From contig NC_135567.1 in assembly GCF_964340395.1 (NCBI RefSeq), positions 15,631,806 through 15,695,805 of the forward strand: 64,000 nucleotides of DNA, written 5' to 3'. The notes beneath the pieces are model-generated. The model saw only the letters and a list, made by a program, of their open reading frames with translations. It had not been told where the DNA came from and searched no databases. This DNA is from Glandiceps talaboti. Its lineage: Eukaryota > Hemichordata > Enteropneusta > Spengelidae. Every line of letters begins with the position of its first letter. The first letter of the stretch is position 1. Below are positions 9,880 through 20,682 of this stretch, in pieces. Both the position numbers and the translations under genes were made by a program.

Positions 9880-10101
9880 TTAACTGAAATTTCTGAGGTC
9901 AATTTGTAAAGTACTGTGTTGTAATGTACTAGGTTGTCTAGGTTTTAGTGTAGGCATTGGTTCAGTGGAGGTCAATTTGGGCCAATAGTGACTAAGGGAC
10001 AGTGGTTTAGATCCTAACAATTTGTGAGGTACACTATGAGAAGGTTCTGCAGTACTTGTACTAGGTTTTGCTGTTCTAAAGTGTAGCTTGGATAGTTTCA
10101 T
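9880..10101 (-). CDS. Pro/Ser/Thr-rich tail frame overlapping the stop of LRR gene 1
   Basis: The stop codon of the LRR exon overlaps an ATG (ATGA) that opens a 73-codon frame in the -1 frame. It begins MKLSKLHFRTAKPSTSTAEPS and is rich in Pro, Ser and Thr. Gene 3 has the same overlap with a longer tail (55521-55820). Gene 2 has a related Pro/Ser/Thr tail in frame with the LRRs. The tail is probably the ancestral C-terminus put out of frame by an indel, or is reached by frameshifting or an unseen splice. I do not think it is an independent gene. Confidence 0.4.
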   Translation of the reverse strand: MKLSKLHFRTAKPSTSTAEPSHSVPHKLLGSKPLSLSHYWPKLTSTEPMPTLKPRQPSTLQHSTLQIDLRNFS

Positions 10102-13100
10102 TGGTATTCTGTGGGTGAATGCACTTCCTTCTTAATGCTTTTTGGTCCAAACAGGGATGATGGACCTGCTGTACTTTCAACAGTGGACGTTTGTTGTGAA
10201 TACCCTGGCTTCTTTCTCATCTGTTTACCTACACTACTCTTTGGTAATGTTGAACTATGGTACAATACCTCTACCTTCTGTGCTATTTCATGGTCTGTAA
10301 TAAATTCTTGTCTCAAGTCAACAAACTTAAGAACTTTGAGATCCTCTCTAGCATGTCTTCTTTCAATTATATTCAATAACATTTCTATGCTAGAATCAGT
10401 TATGTTGTTGTAACTTGCATCAAAATGTGTCAGACTCCTTATTTCACTTAAAGTGGGGGCTAACATTTTAACACAGGCATCTCCTATGTTATTATGACTG
10501 AGGTTAAGATAACTCAGTCTACCAATGTATTTCATCCGTAAACACAAACGCGCCATCCCTCGGTCTCCTACGTTATTATGACTGAGGTCAAGATGAGTCA
10601 CACTATCCATGTACATCATCCCTCTACTCAAACTCTCTACACCTTGGTGTCCTATGTTATTATGACTGAGGTCAAAATAAGTCAGACTACCCATGTACTT
10701 CATCCCTCTACTCAAACTCTCTACACCATGGTGTCCTATGTTATTATGACTGAGGTCAAGATAAGTCAGACTACCCATGTACATCATCCTGCTACTCAAA
10801 TTCTGTACACATTGGTGTCCTATATTATTATGACTGAGGTCAAGATGAGTCAGACTATCCATGTATTTCATCTCTCTACTCAAACTCACTACACCTTTGT
10901 CCCCTATGTTGTTGTTACTGAGTGTAAGTTTATGTAAATTATTCAGTACAGTAATGTCTTTACATACTTCAATAATTTCTTTTTCTGACCAATGCATATT
11001 AGTAGAGATATCTAAAACAGTGACATCATCAAGGCTCTTAAATAATGATTGAAACTCACACAGTTTCAGATTATCTTTCTGGTAATCTGGAATACTAGGG
11101 AATTGTCGCATCTGGTTTTTAATGTGAGGCATAATCCTATTAAGGCCAGACCAATTGTGACTAACATCAACTTTACTTAGGATGTTATCATCATGAATGT
11201 CATTCAATAAGGTCTGTATTCCCCTAGCACCAATAGAGTTATAACTCAAATCAAGTGTGTTGATGCCTTTCAGACAAGATAAGTCACCTCTACTCAAACT
11301 CTCCACACCTTGGTCACCTATTTTATTATGACTGAGGTTAAGATAAGTCAGACTACCCATGTACTTCATCCCACCACTCAAACTCTCTACACCTTGGTCA
11401 CCTATGTTATTATGACTGAGGTCAAGATAATGCAGACTACCCATGTACTCCATCACTCTACTCAAACTCTCTACACTTTCGTCCCCTATGTTGTTGTTAC
11501 TGAGTGTAAGTTTATGTAAATTAGTCAGTACAGTAATGTCTTCACATACTTGTATCATTTCTTTTTCTGACCAATGCATATTAGTAGAGATATCTAAGAC
11601 AGTGACATCATCAAGGCTCTTAGATAATAATCGAAACTCACACAGTTTCAGATTATCTTTCTGGTAATCTGGAATACTAGGGAATTGTCGAATCTGATTT
11701 TTAATGAATGGCATAATCCTATCAAGGCCAGACCAATTGTGACTAACATCAACTTTACTTAGGATGTTATCATCCTGAATGCCATTCAATAAGGTCTGTA
11801 TTCCCCTAGCTCCAATACAGTTATAACTCAAATCAAGTGTGTCGATGCTTTTCAGACAAGACAAGTCACCTCTACTCAAACTCTCCACACCTTGGTCGCC
11901 TATTTTATTATGACTGAGGTCAAGATAAGTCAGACTACCCATGTACTCCATCTCTTTACTCAAACTCTTTACACCTTGGTCTCCTATGTGATTATGCCTG
12001 AGGTCAAGATGAGTCAGTCTACCCATGTACTCCATCCCTCTACTAAGACTCTCTACACCTTGGTCACCTATTTCATTATGACTGAGGTTAAGATAAGTCA
12101 GTCTACCCATGTACTCCATCCCTCTACTAAGACTCTCTACACCTTGGTCACCTATTTCATTATGACTGAGGTTAAGATAAGTCAGTCTACCCATGTACTC
12201 CATCCCTCTACTAAGACTCTCTACACCTTGGTCACCTATTTCATTATGACTGAGGTTAAGATAAGTCAGACTACCCATGTACTTTATCCCTCTATTCAAA
12301 CTCTTTACACCTTTGTCTCCTATGTTATTATGGCTGAGGTTAAGATAAGTCAGACTACCCATGTATTCCATCCCTTTACTTAAACTCTCTACACCTTTGT
12401 ATCCTATATTATTATGACTGAGGTTAAGATAAGTCAGACTACCCATGTATTCCAACCCTCTACTAAGTCGATCTAAAGTTAGGTATCCTATGTAATTATG
12501 ACTGAGGTTAAGATAAGTCAGACTACCCATGTACTCCATCTTTGTACTTAAACTCATGACACCTACATATCCTATGTTATTATGACTGAGGTTGAGATAA
12601 GTCAGCTTACGCATGTGCATCATCCTTCTACTCAAACTCTCAACACCTCGGTCTCCTATGTTATTATGACTGAGGTCAAGATAGGTCAGACTACCCATGT
12701 ACACCATCCCTCTACTCAAACTCTCTACACCTTGACGTCCTATGTTATTATTACTTAAGTTCAACTCTTTCAAAAAATATATATTCCTGAGACTCTGACT
12801 GAGATAACTAACTGCATTACAATTAATCACACACTTTGTGAGTGTCAATCTTTCTAAGTTTCTCAATGCTACTAATTCTGTACAGATGTATAAACACTCC
12901 TCTTCAGACAGCTCTGATGCTTCAAAACCAGTAACAACAAGAAGCTGGTCAAAGATACCGATATTATCTAACTCATTTAATGATAGATGTTTCTTACTTA
13001 TCTCAGGAATTTGTGGTAAGTTAAGTACACTATCTTTGACATCCTTCAATAACAGTCTACAGTGTTGTCTAATTAATTCTGTCTGCACAATACTATAAGA

Positions 13101-14473
13101 TTCAAGACAGGGCAGTGTCTTCAGAACTTTCACTAACAGAATACAATCATCTATGTTTAAGGTACTTTGAGTTAGACTTAAGGATGTTAAACTAGGTCTG
13201 GTTTTCTGACTGGCCATACACTCTAATATCTGATGACACAATGCCTCATTCATTCCAATAAGCTCTAGTTTCCTGTTGACATCCCTACATGAAAATGCTT
13301 GTAGAAACATTTCAATGTAGCAAACATCGATATCACACACAGGATTATTAAATTTCATACTGACTGTATCACATTTAGAAATATCTGGCTTATCAGTATC
13401 TCCAGTACTACCTGATTTACTGTGTATGCATTTCAAGAGGGGGATTACTCTCAAAAATTTACTTGCTACAATAAATTCCTGTAAATTAGAAATGTCAAAA
13501 TCAACATTATCTAATCCTTCCATTCCAGTTTTCAATTTCAAGTCACTGGAAAGCTGTGACTCAATTTCATCTGAATATAACAATATGTTTCCAATGACTG
13601 ATGTATTCTGTACAATAACACTCAAAGCATGCAAAGTTTGGTTTGAAATTACAGTAACACTTGATAAATCTAAGGTTTGTTGTCCAAGTACACTTTCAAT
13701 ACTCTCTGCAAAAAGAGTAGGATGCTGACATTCAAACAAACAATGCCCTAAATTTACAAGATCAGAATTCATGACAAATCTTTCTTCTTTTATGGCTTTA
13801 GCAATTGCCTCAATAACAATATCAGCTTTGTCTCCTAATATACCTGACATGTATGACAAGAGACATGGCAACTTATTTTCACAAAGTATAAAGGGTATCT
13901 CCTGTTTCATTTCATGGAAGTTTTCAGTGGTCTTAAGTTTAGTACACATATAACTAGCAATTATATATGAGTACACATACTGGTTTGAAAATTCAAAACC
14001 ATTACATTTGTCAGATTTCTTCACTAAACCAAACAAGTATTCATGTATATCAGTAATTTTGCTTTCAATCATCCATGATTCATACAACACACCAAGGTTA
14101 TCCTCAGTAAGATTCTCATACAAACACTTTCCAACTTCCAGAAATCTATCCTGTACAACTTGCCATACATTCTCTACATCAAGTGTATTTTCCTTACAAT
14201 ACATTTCTACATGGTACTTTATGGCATACTCAGTTGCTGTTGTTAAAGTTGGAGGCAAAGTATAAGAATTCTGACACCAGTAAGATACAATGGCAGGAAA
14301 GAAAAACTCTTCATTTCTAACTGTATATACTACTGGATCAAATCTAGACTCTTCAATTAAATACTTAGCTTGAAGAAAGCTTTGTACATGGTTCAGTACG
14401 TATCTCTCCCATTTATCATACTGAGTAGCTCTGCATTCAGTTGATGTACTTGGACTTGAAACAGCTGACATAT
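10098..14473 (-). CDS. Gene 1 last exon: helical region plus giant LRR array
   Basis: This exon encodes 1457 residues from its first Met (14471). A splice acceptor, CCCTACAG|AT, lies two bases upstream and matches the phase-1 donor of the TRADD-N exon. Residues 1-540 are helical and Cys/Leu-rich; FFFPAIVSYWCQNSYTLPP and the following helices recall the winged-helix/HD2 part of STAND NTPases, but no Walker A or B motif exists. Residues 545-1380 hold about two dozen 28-residue ribonuclease-inhibitor-type LRRs (LTYLxLSHNxIGxxGVxSLSRxMxYMGS), interrupted by two ~130-residue spacer cassettes (IMPFIKNQIRQFPSIPDY...VLDISTNMHWSEKE). Three consecutive LRRs near 12020-12270 are identical. The end is Lys/Ser-rich and stops at TEYQ. 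The predicted role is ligand recognition in the cytosol; no signal peptide or membrane segment is seen. Confidence 0.85.
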
Positions 14474-15299
14474 CTGTAGGGAAAATGAAATGAAATAAAA
14501 TGCCTTACAAAATATTTAATAAATTATATAACCAAAACATTTGAATTTGTACGATGATTTTATTTTGGCCAAATTTTAGTCACTTTGTTGGAGCTACGTT
14601 TAGAAAGATAGCTTTTGCTACGGTTCTACAAACACTGATGTTTGATAGGAACATAATACCTTTTGCTGTATGCTAAGTTTACTAATCTAAAATTACAAAA
14701 CGCACCCTGCATGTGTATATGTAAATCTGTGTGATAGCATAAACATACAAAATTAAATATGCTATAAAACATTACATATATATTCATAAAAATATGATAT
14801 GATATGAAATGTAACACTGATTGTTATGTATCATATACCCAGTATCACTTACAAAGTAATTCAATACAGAGCATGTTCATTGAACTCATCCAATATTTTT
14901 TCGTATTACGCCCACCAGTATCGAAGCCCTGTGATCGGGCTTTGAGTTTTTTCTAACCATCTTTATGTGTTTGAGCATGACTAATGTTTCACTATTAATT
15001 CATGTGGTTATATGATTAAATTATGTTTCTGAGTCAGTGCTACATAGGGTATATGATAATAGTAAAGTAATTGAAGAGGAGAGAATTAAGATTGAAGTAA
15101 AATGGAAACTTATAGAGTGTTGAGGAATAATATGAACAAGAACCAAGGTTGTCCTAGCAAGAGGGTAAAGGTCACATTGCGGATACAGGATTTGTGGACC
15201 TCAGTACTATCGCTTAATAAGTCAGGCCCTTCCGCTACACAACCTTGCTTTACAAAACTGATATCCAGGCCAAAATGCTTAGTGTTAACTGTAACTTAC
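14474..15299 (-). other. Intron between TRADD-N and LRR exons, gene 1
   Basis: Bounded by GTAAGT (minus strand, 15299) and CTACAG (14474). No exon and no P-loop-coding sequence is present, which matters because a NACHT domain would be expected here in an NLR. Near 15190-15285 is a single diverged copy resembling the 66-bp minisatellite unit. Gene 3 has a closely similar intron; gene 2 has a different, shorter one (339 bp). Confidence 0.7.
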
Positions 15300-15728
15300 C
15301 ATGCATAATTTCTTTGACAATGTCAAACTCTTTTCTGTCAATCTTTAATTTAATTCTAGCAGTACATCCAGCTTTCTCAGCAAGAGCTCTCATCTCAGTT
15401 GTTACTAGGATACCAGTCAAAGACTCCTCCAATTCACCAGATTCATATTTCTGCCAAAAATACTCGATATCTTCCTCTGAAAGGAAACTCAGAATGAAAC
15501 GTAAGGACCCTCGTTGGATTTCCTTTAACTCAGCCTTGTATGACTTGTAGTTCTCCTCCAACTGTTGAATGATATCTGGATCTCTTCTTTCCAGGATAAG
15601 CTCTTTAATCAACTTAAAGTGTTCTTGAGCATCCTTTATAAGTTGTTTTTTTACTTCAATCTTAATTCTTTTCTCTTGAATCTCCAATTCTTTTTCCTCC
15701 ATCATTAAATCAGCATCTATCACCACAG
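15300..15728 (-). CDS. Gene 1 TRADD-N-like domain exon
   Basis: A 143-codon exon, phase 1 at both ends (TTTTTACAG|CT and CATG|GTAAGT). Residues 1-70 form a charged coiled coil rich in Glu/Lys. Residues 72-143 (RGSLRFILSFLSEEDIEYFW, then YESGELEESL, ITxEMRALAEKAG, and a final KIDRKEFDIVKE) match the alpha/beta pattern of TRADD-N domains: an initial beta strand after a Gly-Ser, the F..KY.SGEL..SL helix, then two strands. TRADD-N domains act as protein-protein adaptors in death and immune signalling. The coiled-coil half differs strongly from gene 2 while the second half is close to gene 3. Domain assignment is by pattern only. Confidence 0.65.
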
Positions 15729-16156
15729 CTGTAAAAATTGTAAACAAAAATAAACAAACATATCTTTAGTTAATAAAATAATCAGATGGTGATAGCTTTC
15801 TGTAAATAATGTTAAAGCTCTCAAAACACACAGAATTACTATACAATGTATGGTCTTTTCAAATAAACTGATACCTTAACCCTACATGCAATGGCATGTT
15901 TGGTACCTGTAATTATCTCCAAATTGTGGCACTAAATTGAACAAAAAGTTTGATTTACCAGGATCAATTAAATAAAATGACCAAAATTCACCAATCAACC
16001 TGCGTATATAGTCTGGTTGCTACCTGCTATATGTCGTGCCTTGATATCTTTGATATGGAATTTTGATTCGAAATGTCGGATTGTATTTATTTATTTGGAC
16101 TGTATAACTTGATCATTTCCTCATGCATTTGTATGTATGCATGCATGCATTTCTAT

Positions 16157-16310
16157 GTAAGTATGTATGTATGTATGTATGTATGTATGTATGTATGTAT
16201 GTATGTATGTATGTATGTATGTATGTATGTGTGTGTGTACGTACATACATACGTACGTACGTACGTACGTACGTACGTACGTACATACGTATATACATGG
16301 GTGTGCATGT
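16157..16310. repeat. GTAT/ACGT tetranucleotide microsatellite
   Basis: About 18 copies of GTAT are followed by (GT)n and then (CGTA)n, forming a compound, partly palindromic microsatellite inside a gene 1 intron. Open frames coding Tyr-Val-Cys-Met repeats here are by-products. Confidence 0.95.
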
Positions 16311-17289
16311 GTGCACATGTACATGTAGGTAGATAGGTAGGCAGGTAGGTAGGTATTAGGCTGCCATTTATTTATGTGTGTGATTTTGATATTGGTTTGC
16401 CTATAAAAGCTGAAATCTCTGGTGACTACAAAATCTTGAAAGAATCGTTTTCACTTGAATTACTGGTGCCTATTGACCATCGATATTTGTACTAGTCATG
16501 TCACTGATTGATAGGTAAAAAGACAAATCAAGCTAAAGCATCATGTTTAACATAATGAGAACTTTCAACTCTTAAATTACTAAAACATTTCAATACATTA
16601 ATAAATCATAGATCTGGATAACAGCATCAATTTTGGATTCTGTAAGTTTAATTTTAATCACATTCAGCCAGTCAAGAATAGAATTATCAAATGCTACTTG
16701 TCTGGTACTGATGTTTCTTTTTTTGTTCTATTCCAATGGTAAAAAAAAAACATCCTTAATGTATGAATTAGCCAATTTTTAACTTCGTAAACATTGTTTC
16801 AGTACAATTCTAGACGAACCTATCATAATCAGTTTTTGAGATACAAGTTTTTGACCAAAACTGAGATTTTGGAGTAATTTGCTTATCACCGATGGGATTA
16901 TCATGCTGTGAATTCACCTTCATCTACACATCCCCACTAAATTAAAGCTTAATCTGTAATTTTGAAATTATTGATTTTTGACCAAGACACATTGTAGAAA
17001 ATTTGCATATCACTGATAGGATCACAATATGAACATCTCTTAATCTAAACACCCCTAACAAAGTTCCCACAAAATTTCAGACTGATCTTAAGAGTAGTTT
17101 TGAGCTGGAGTTTTTTGACCACAAACAATATTGATCCAAATCACACACTAATGGTATAGTAAGCTCATTTTTGATTTGAACAATTTCCCAATTAGACACC
17201 CACAGTAATACACCCAACAAATATGAGGGCAATCGGTCCTAGCAATTTTTTACTTTAAGTTGTTTACACATACACATACACATGCTCAT

Positions 17290-17290
<1 letters not shown>

Positions 17291-17368
<78 letters not shown>
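17291..17368. repeat. (CA)n microsatellite
   Basis: About 39 uninterrupted CA dinucleotides within the same intron of gene 1. Confidence 0.97.
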
Positions 17369-17371
<3 letters not shown>

Positions 17372-17573
17372 GCAGACACTACTGCACCTAAGAAGTCTAG
17401 TTGTGCTAAAAATCAGAAAAATAATTGTACATTTTGTAAATGTAATTGAAAAGTATATACAAGTATAATGTATTGTAGCACAACTGCAACTACATTCACT
17501 CACTTGCTCATTCATTCATTCATTCATTCATCCATCCATTCATTCATTCATAACATACAATGTATATACTTAC

Positions 17574-17663
17574 ATGGTGATAGCTTTCTTTCCTTTGATT
17601 TGTTCATTGATAGGTCAAGACCAGTATTGGATACTTTGTATTTTGTGCTCGGAACCTGTTGAC
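17574..17663 (-). CDS. Gene 1 linker exon (GQ-type, 90 nt)
   Basis: Thirty codons, phase 1 at both ends (CAAATAG|GT and CCAT|GTAAGT). It reads G-Q-Q-V-P-S-T-K-Y-K-V-S-N-T-G-L-D-L and ends in a basic KERKLSP segment. The same exon exists in gene 2 (38414-38503) and gene 3 (62062-62151), with conserved length and splice sites. It is a polar linker with no recognised domain. Confidence 0.75.
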
Positions 17664-17826
17664 CTATTTGAGTGTAATGTAAACAAAAGACAAATGCCAT
17701 TATTAATAATTAAACTGTGTTTGTTGGAGAACTAATTAAAGAACAAGGCAATACATTCTATTGAAACCCTCTGTATTGATTTATTATAATCAATGTCAGA
17801 GATCAATCATTCACTGAAATACTTAC

Positions 17827-17916
17827 TTGGTAACAGTCTCCTTGTATCCTTTGTATTTCCTGCAATACTTATACCAGATACTGTGGTGAGGTTTTCAATG
17901 TCAGAAGAGATGTGAC
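17827..17916 (-). CDS. Gene 1 linker exon (GHxSSDIENL-type, 90 nt)
   Basis: Thirty codons, phase 1 on both sides (CCAATAG|GT and CCAA|GTAAGT). It encodes a Ser/Thr-rich segment (H-I-S-S-D-I-E-N-L-T-T-V-S-G). Counterparts are at 38684-38773 and 62332-62421. The last codons are close to those of the neighbouring linker exon (LxPS), suggesting both arose by exon duplication. Confidence 0.75.
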
Positions 17917-18387
17917 CTATTGGAGAACAAAGACTTTGATAAATGATTGACTAGCCTACAATTGACCTTTTTACAACATTATACATTTCTCTGTACTACA
18001 GTGCAGTCACAGTAGTACATATTTCAAAACAATCACTTTTAAACACTACATGTATAAATTGCAATGACTGTTTTTATTTTCATCACTGCCATCAGTGAAA
18101 AGGACGTACTTTTCACTTTAAACAAAAATAAATAGATAGAAATTGAAATGATGCGACACTATAATTAATATTTTTGAAAAAATTTCAAAACACCAAATGC
18201 ACTTACATAGTGACTATTTATGATTGTGATGGCCCTGGTATGGGAAAAAGTTTTAATCTCTTGTAGAAAACATTCACATGCAATTGAAAAGTGTTGGTAC
18301 AAATGATGTTCACAATTATTACAACTTACCACTGACTTTACAATAATGTGAAATGTATGTCATACAAGTATACTGATAGCTTCTCAC

Positions 18388-18525
18388 CTTGTTGTCTTTG
18401 TTCTGACTTTTCACTATATGTAGCTTCACAGTCACTGGGTATTTGACTTGTTTCAGATGAAACCTTAGTGGCCATTCCATCACTTGTTACATGCTCACTT
18501 GCTGTTGTAGATGAAGTCATGGATC
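18388..18525 (-). CDS. Gene 1 linker exon (SSTTASEHV-type, 138 nt, second copy)
   Basis: Forty-six codons, phase 1 at both ends (TTCTAG|GA and CAAG|GTGAGA). It encodes a Ser/Thr-rich, acidic segment (SSTTASEHVTSDG...KVSSETSQ) ending SEKSEQRQQG. It is nearly identical to the exon at 19450-19587; the two lie in duplicated DNA. Genes 2 and 3 have only one such exon. Confidence 0.75.
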
Positions 18526-18853
18526 CTAGAAGAAACAAAGACAATATCTAATTAAATATATCAGTACATGATTTATTCATTATAACTACTTGTTTCAATC
18601 ATTAACCAATAAATGCCTTCATTTCATGATAACACAATCAACCTGAAGCAGTGGTAGATTCTCATCTTGTCATTGTTCTGATTTGTCCACATGTATAAAT
18701 TAACCATCACTAGATATTGTTTCAGAAGACACCATCATTACTGAAAGATGTTCACAGACAATATTTTAGATATTGCTGAATACATGACATATATACATGG
18801 TCTACACCGTAATTTCAAAATGACTGACATTGTAAAGCAGATGAGTTTCTTAC

Positions 18854-18937
18854 CTTGTTGGCTTTGTTCTGGTTTGTCACCATGAGTGACACCATCATTA
18901 CCAGTCACATGACTTGTTTCAGATGAAACCATGGTTA
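18854..18937 (-). CDS. Gene 1 extra short linker exon (84 nt)
   Basis: Twenty-eight codons, phase 1 at both ends (TTTCAG|TA and CAAG|GTAAGA). It encodes VSSETSHVTGNDGVTHGDKP and ends SQQG. It is a shortened relative of the SSTTASEHV-type exon, sharing the VSSETS core and the (S/R)QQG end, and is found only in gene 1. If all three are included, the transcript stays in frame, so it can be included or skipped without breaking the protein. Confidence 0.65.
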
Positions 18938-19067
18938 CTGAAAGAAACAGAGAAAACATTCCAATTAGGTAAACATAAACCACAACTTAAAACCCAATAC
19001 ATGTATATGACTTCACTTCAAGGCACAATCAAACAGATATAGTTTCTCACCAGTTAATATCTGTACT

Positions 19068-19800
19068 GATACACAGTATGTTCTCATCAGTGGTTACCAG
19101 AGTGCCTTTTAAGCTAATTTGATGATAGTACTGAAACACATTAATATCTAGTGACACATCATAATTTGGTATTTCCCTATCCCTTACAAAGCAGTGTGAC
19201 AAGGTGATCCACATTTTATCATTTTGTCCTCCACCCCAGGCTCCCGACAGCAACATAAACCTAAGAAGGGTGATGCTCAATTTGACCTTGCCTAGCAACG
19301 CAGGTTTTCACTGGTTATTCCAGTTTCCCCCTGCTTTCTCAACACTAGAGCACTCAGGCACTGCTCTTGTGGTGACCATTCACCAAATTTCCGAATTTAG
19401 TTGGATTTCATAAAGAATATCATTATTATTATTACTGATAATTTCTCACCTTGTTGTCTTTGTTCTGACTTTTCACTATGTATGGCTACACCACCACTGG
19501 GTATTTGACTTGTTTCAGATGAAACCTTAGTGGCCATTCCATCACTTGTTACATGCTCACTTGCTGTTGTAGATGAAGACATGGATCCTGGAAGAAAACA
19601 AAGATATTATATCTGTACTGGTATGTTCTCATCAGTAGTTACCATTGTGCCTTTTAAGCTAATTTGATGATAGTACTGAAACACATTAATATCTAGTGAC
19701 ACATCATAATTTGGTATTTCCCTATCCCTTACAAAGCAGTGTGACAAGGTGATCCACATTTTATCATTTTGACCCATTTCCCACCCACCTCCCCCCTCCA
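19068..19800. repeat. Intragenic ~550-bp duplication in gene 1
   Basis: A stretch at about 19068-19235 (GTTCTCATCAGTGGTTACCA... ...TTTTATCATTTTG) recurs at about 19618-19775 with few differences. The duplication explains the second SSTTASEHV-type exon. Units 2 and 3 retain only a short piece of this repeat, near 39445 and 63095. Confidence 0.8.
19450..19587 (-). CDS. Gene 1 linker exon (SSTTASEHV-type, 138 nt, first copy)
   Basis: Forty-six codons, phase 1 at both ends (CTTCCAG|GA and CAAG|GTGAGA). It is the first linker after the glycosyltransferase exon, and its DNA is nearly identical to 18388-18525. The composition (Ser, Thr, Glu, Gln) suggests a flexible, possibly phosphorylated linker. 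Confidence 0.75.
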
Positions 19801-20282
19801 CCATGGATCCTGAAGGAAAACACAGAAATCATTCTGACTGCACTATCATGAGATTGGGTTAATCTTATTAGATAAAGACTTGGTTACAGTAACAAGCATT
19901 CTATCAAAGACATAACCCCCCCCCCCCCAATTGTGTGATGTATTGTGTAAATTGATGAGCATTCTGGCAATTTTAACATACAAATGCTTTGTTAGACTTT
20001 CCACTACTGCAAATGTACATGTTTGTAGAGTTAAGCTTTCAGTATCAGGACTTGAAATTAACCTTTTTCTTTGGTAGTCCTAGTGAGCTACCAATTCAGA
20101 AAGTGGTAACCCAAGGATGGTGACCAATAGTCTTATATTCCTGAACTGAAAACAGAGTTCCTCTACTGGAAATATGTGAGTCATTAAAATATTTTTATGT
20201 GCATAAATCTTCCATCCTTTAAATCATTACACACTAAGTATACTTAGTAATAATATGTTTAGTGTATATACAACACTTAGCA

Positions 20283-20488
20283 CAGCATGTTGGAACAGCA
20301 GAGATTTGTATTACATTTCTGATGATTTGATAAGAACAGTTTTATGGTCTCTTTGCATATACATGAATTGCCAGGGGAACAAATTTGTTGGTGAAGGTGA
20401 ACTATTATGTAAAGAGGCCATACAACTGTTCTTATCAAATGATGGAATGTACATGTAATACTTGTCTCTTTGCTGTTCCAACATGCTG
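20283..20488. repeat. Foldback element with ~75-bp inverted arms
   Basis: CAGCATGTTGGAACAGCA... on the left pairs with ...TGCTGTTCCAACATGCTG on the right. The arms continue through TTTGATAAGAACAGT/ACTGTTCTTATCAAA and TGGTCTCTTT/AAAGAGGCCA, around a loop of about 50 bases. It is present in unit 1 only, inside the intron after the GT exon, so it looks like a foldback/MITE insertion after the duplication. Confidence 0.85.
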
Positions 20489-20583
20489 GGCCGTCAATGA
20501 TCTGATGTCGGCAGTTATAGTTCAGGCTTGATTATGTCAACCACACATCAGCTGATTTTGTCCGTACAATAGTACTACTGGGT

Positions 20584-20653
20584 ATGTCCCATATATCAAT
20601 TATACAGGGCTATGAGTATCTTATACGGTACCCCTGTATAATATGGGACATGA
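20584..20653. repeat. Short palindromic repeat near GT exon splice donor
   Basis: ATGTCCCATAT...ATTATACAGGG and CCCTGTATAATATGGGACAT are inverted copies of each other separated by about 25 bases. It lies 30 bases from the GT exon donor and appears only in unit 1. Confidence 0.75.
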
Positions 20654-20682
20654 CCTGGTCATGTAAGGTAAATTCTACTTAC

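Larger units (their letters stand above)
15729..17573 (-). other. Long intron of gene 1 with microsatellite
   Basis: About 1.85 kb between the TRADD-N exon and the preceding linker exon; the equivalent introns in genes 2 and 3 are only about 270 and 258 bp. It contains the GTAT/ACGT microsatellite at 16157-16310 and a (CA)n tract at 17291-17368. It also contains AT-rich sequence with repeated phrases about 150 bases apart (16750-17240) that look like an old degenerate tandem repeat. No coding sequence is supported. Confidence 0.6.

Noticed and set aside
10111-14265. Many plus-strand open frames opposite the LRR exons
   Set aside because: They are antisense shadows of the 84-bp LRR repeat (MTEVKISQTTHV-type) and the helical region; the sense frame is far longer and has recognisable domains and splice sites.
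15102-15308. Plus-strand frame overlapping the TRADD-N exon donor
   Set aside because: Overlaps an intron and the antisense of a well-supported exon; the apparent coding is the single 66-bp-like repeat copy.
16073-16336. Tyr-Val-Cys-Met and His-Thr-Tyr-Ile repeat proteins
   Set aside because: Translations of GTAT/CGTA microsatellites, open on both strands; the same holds at 25283-25701 and 47301-47708.
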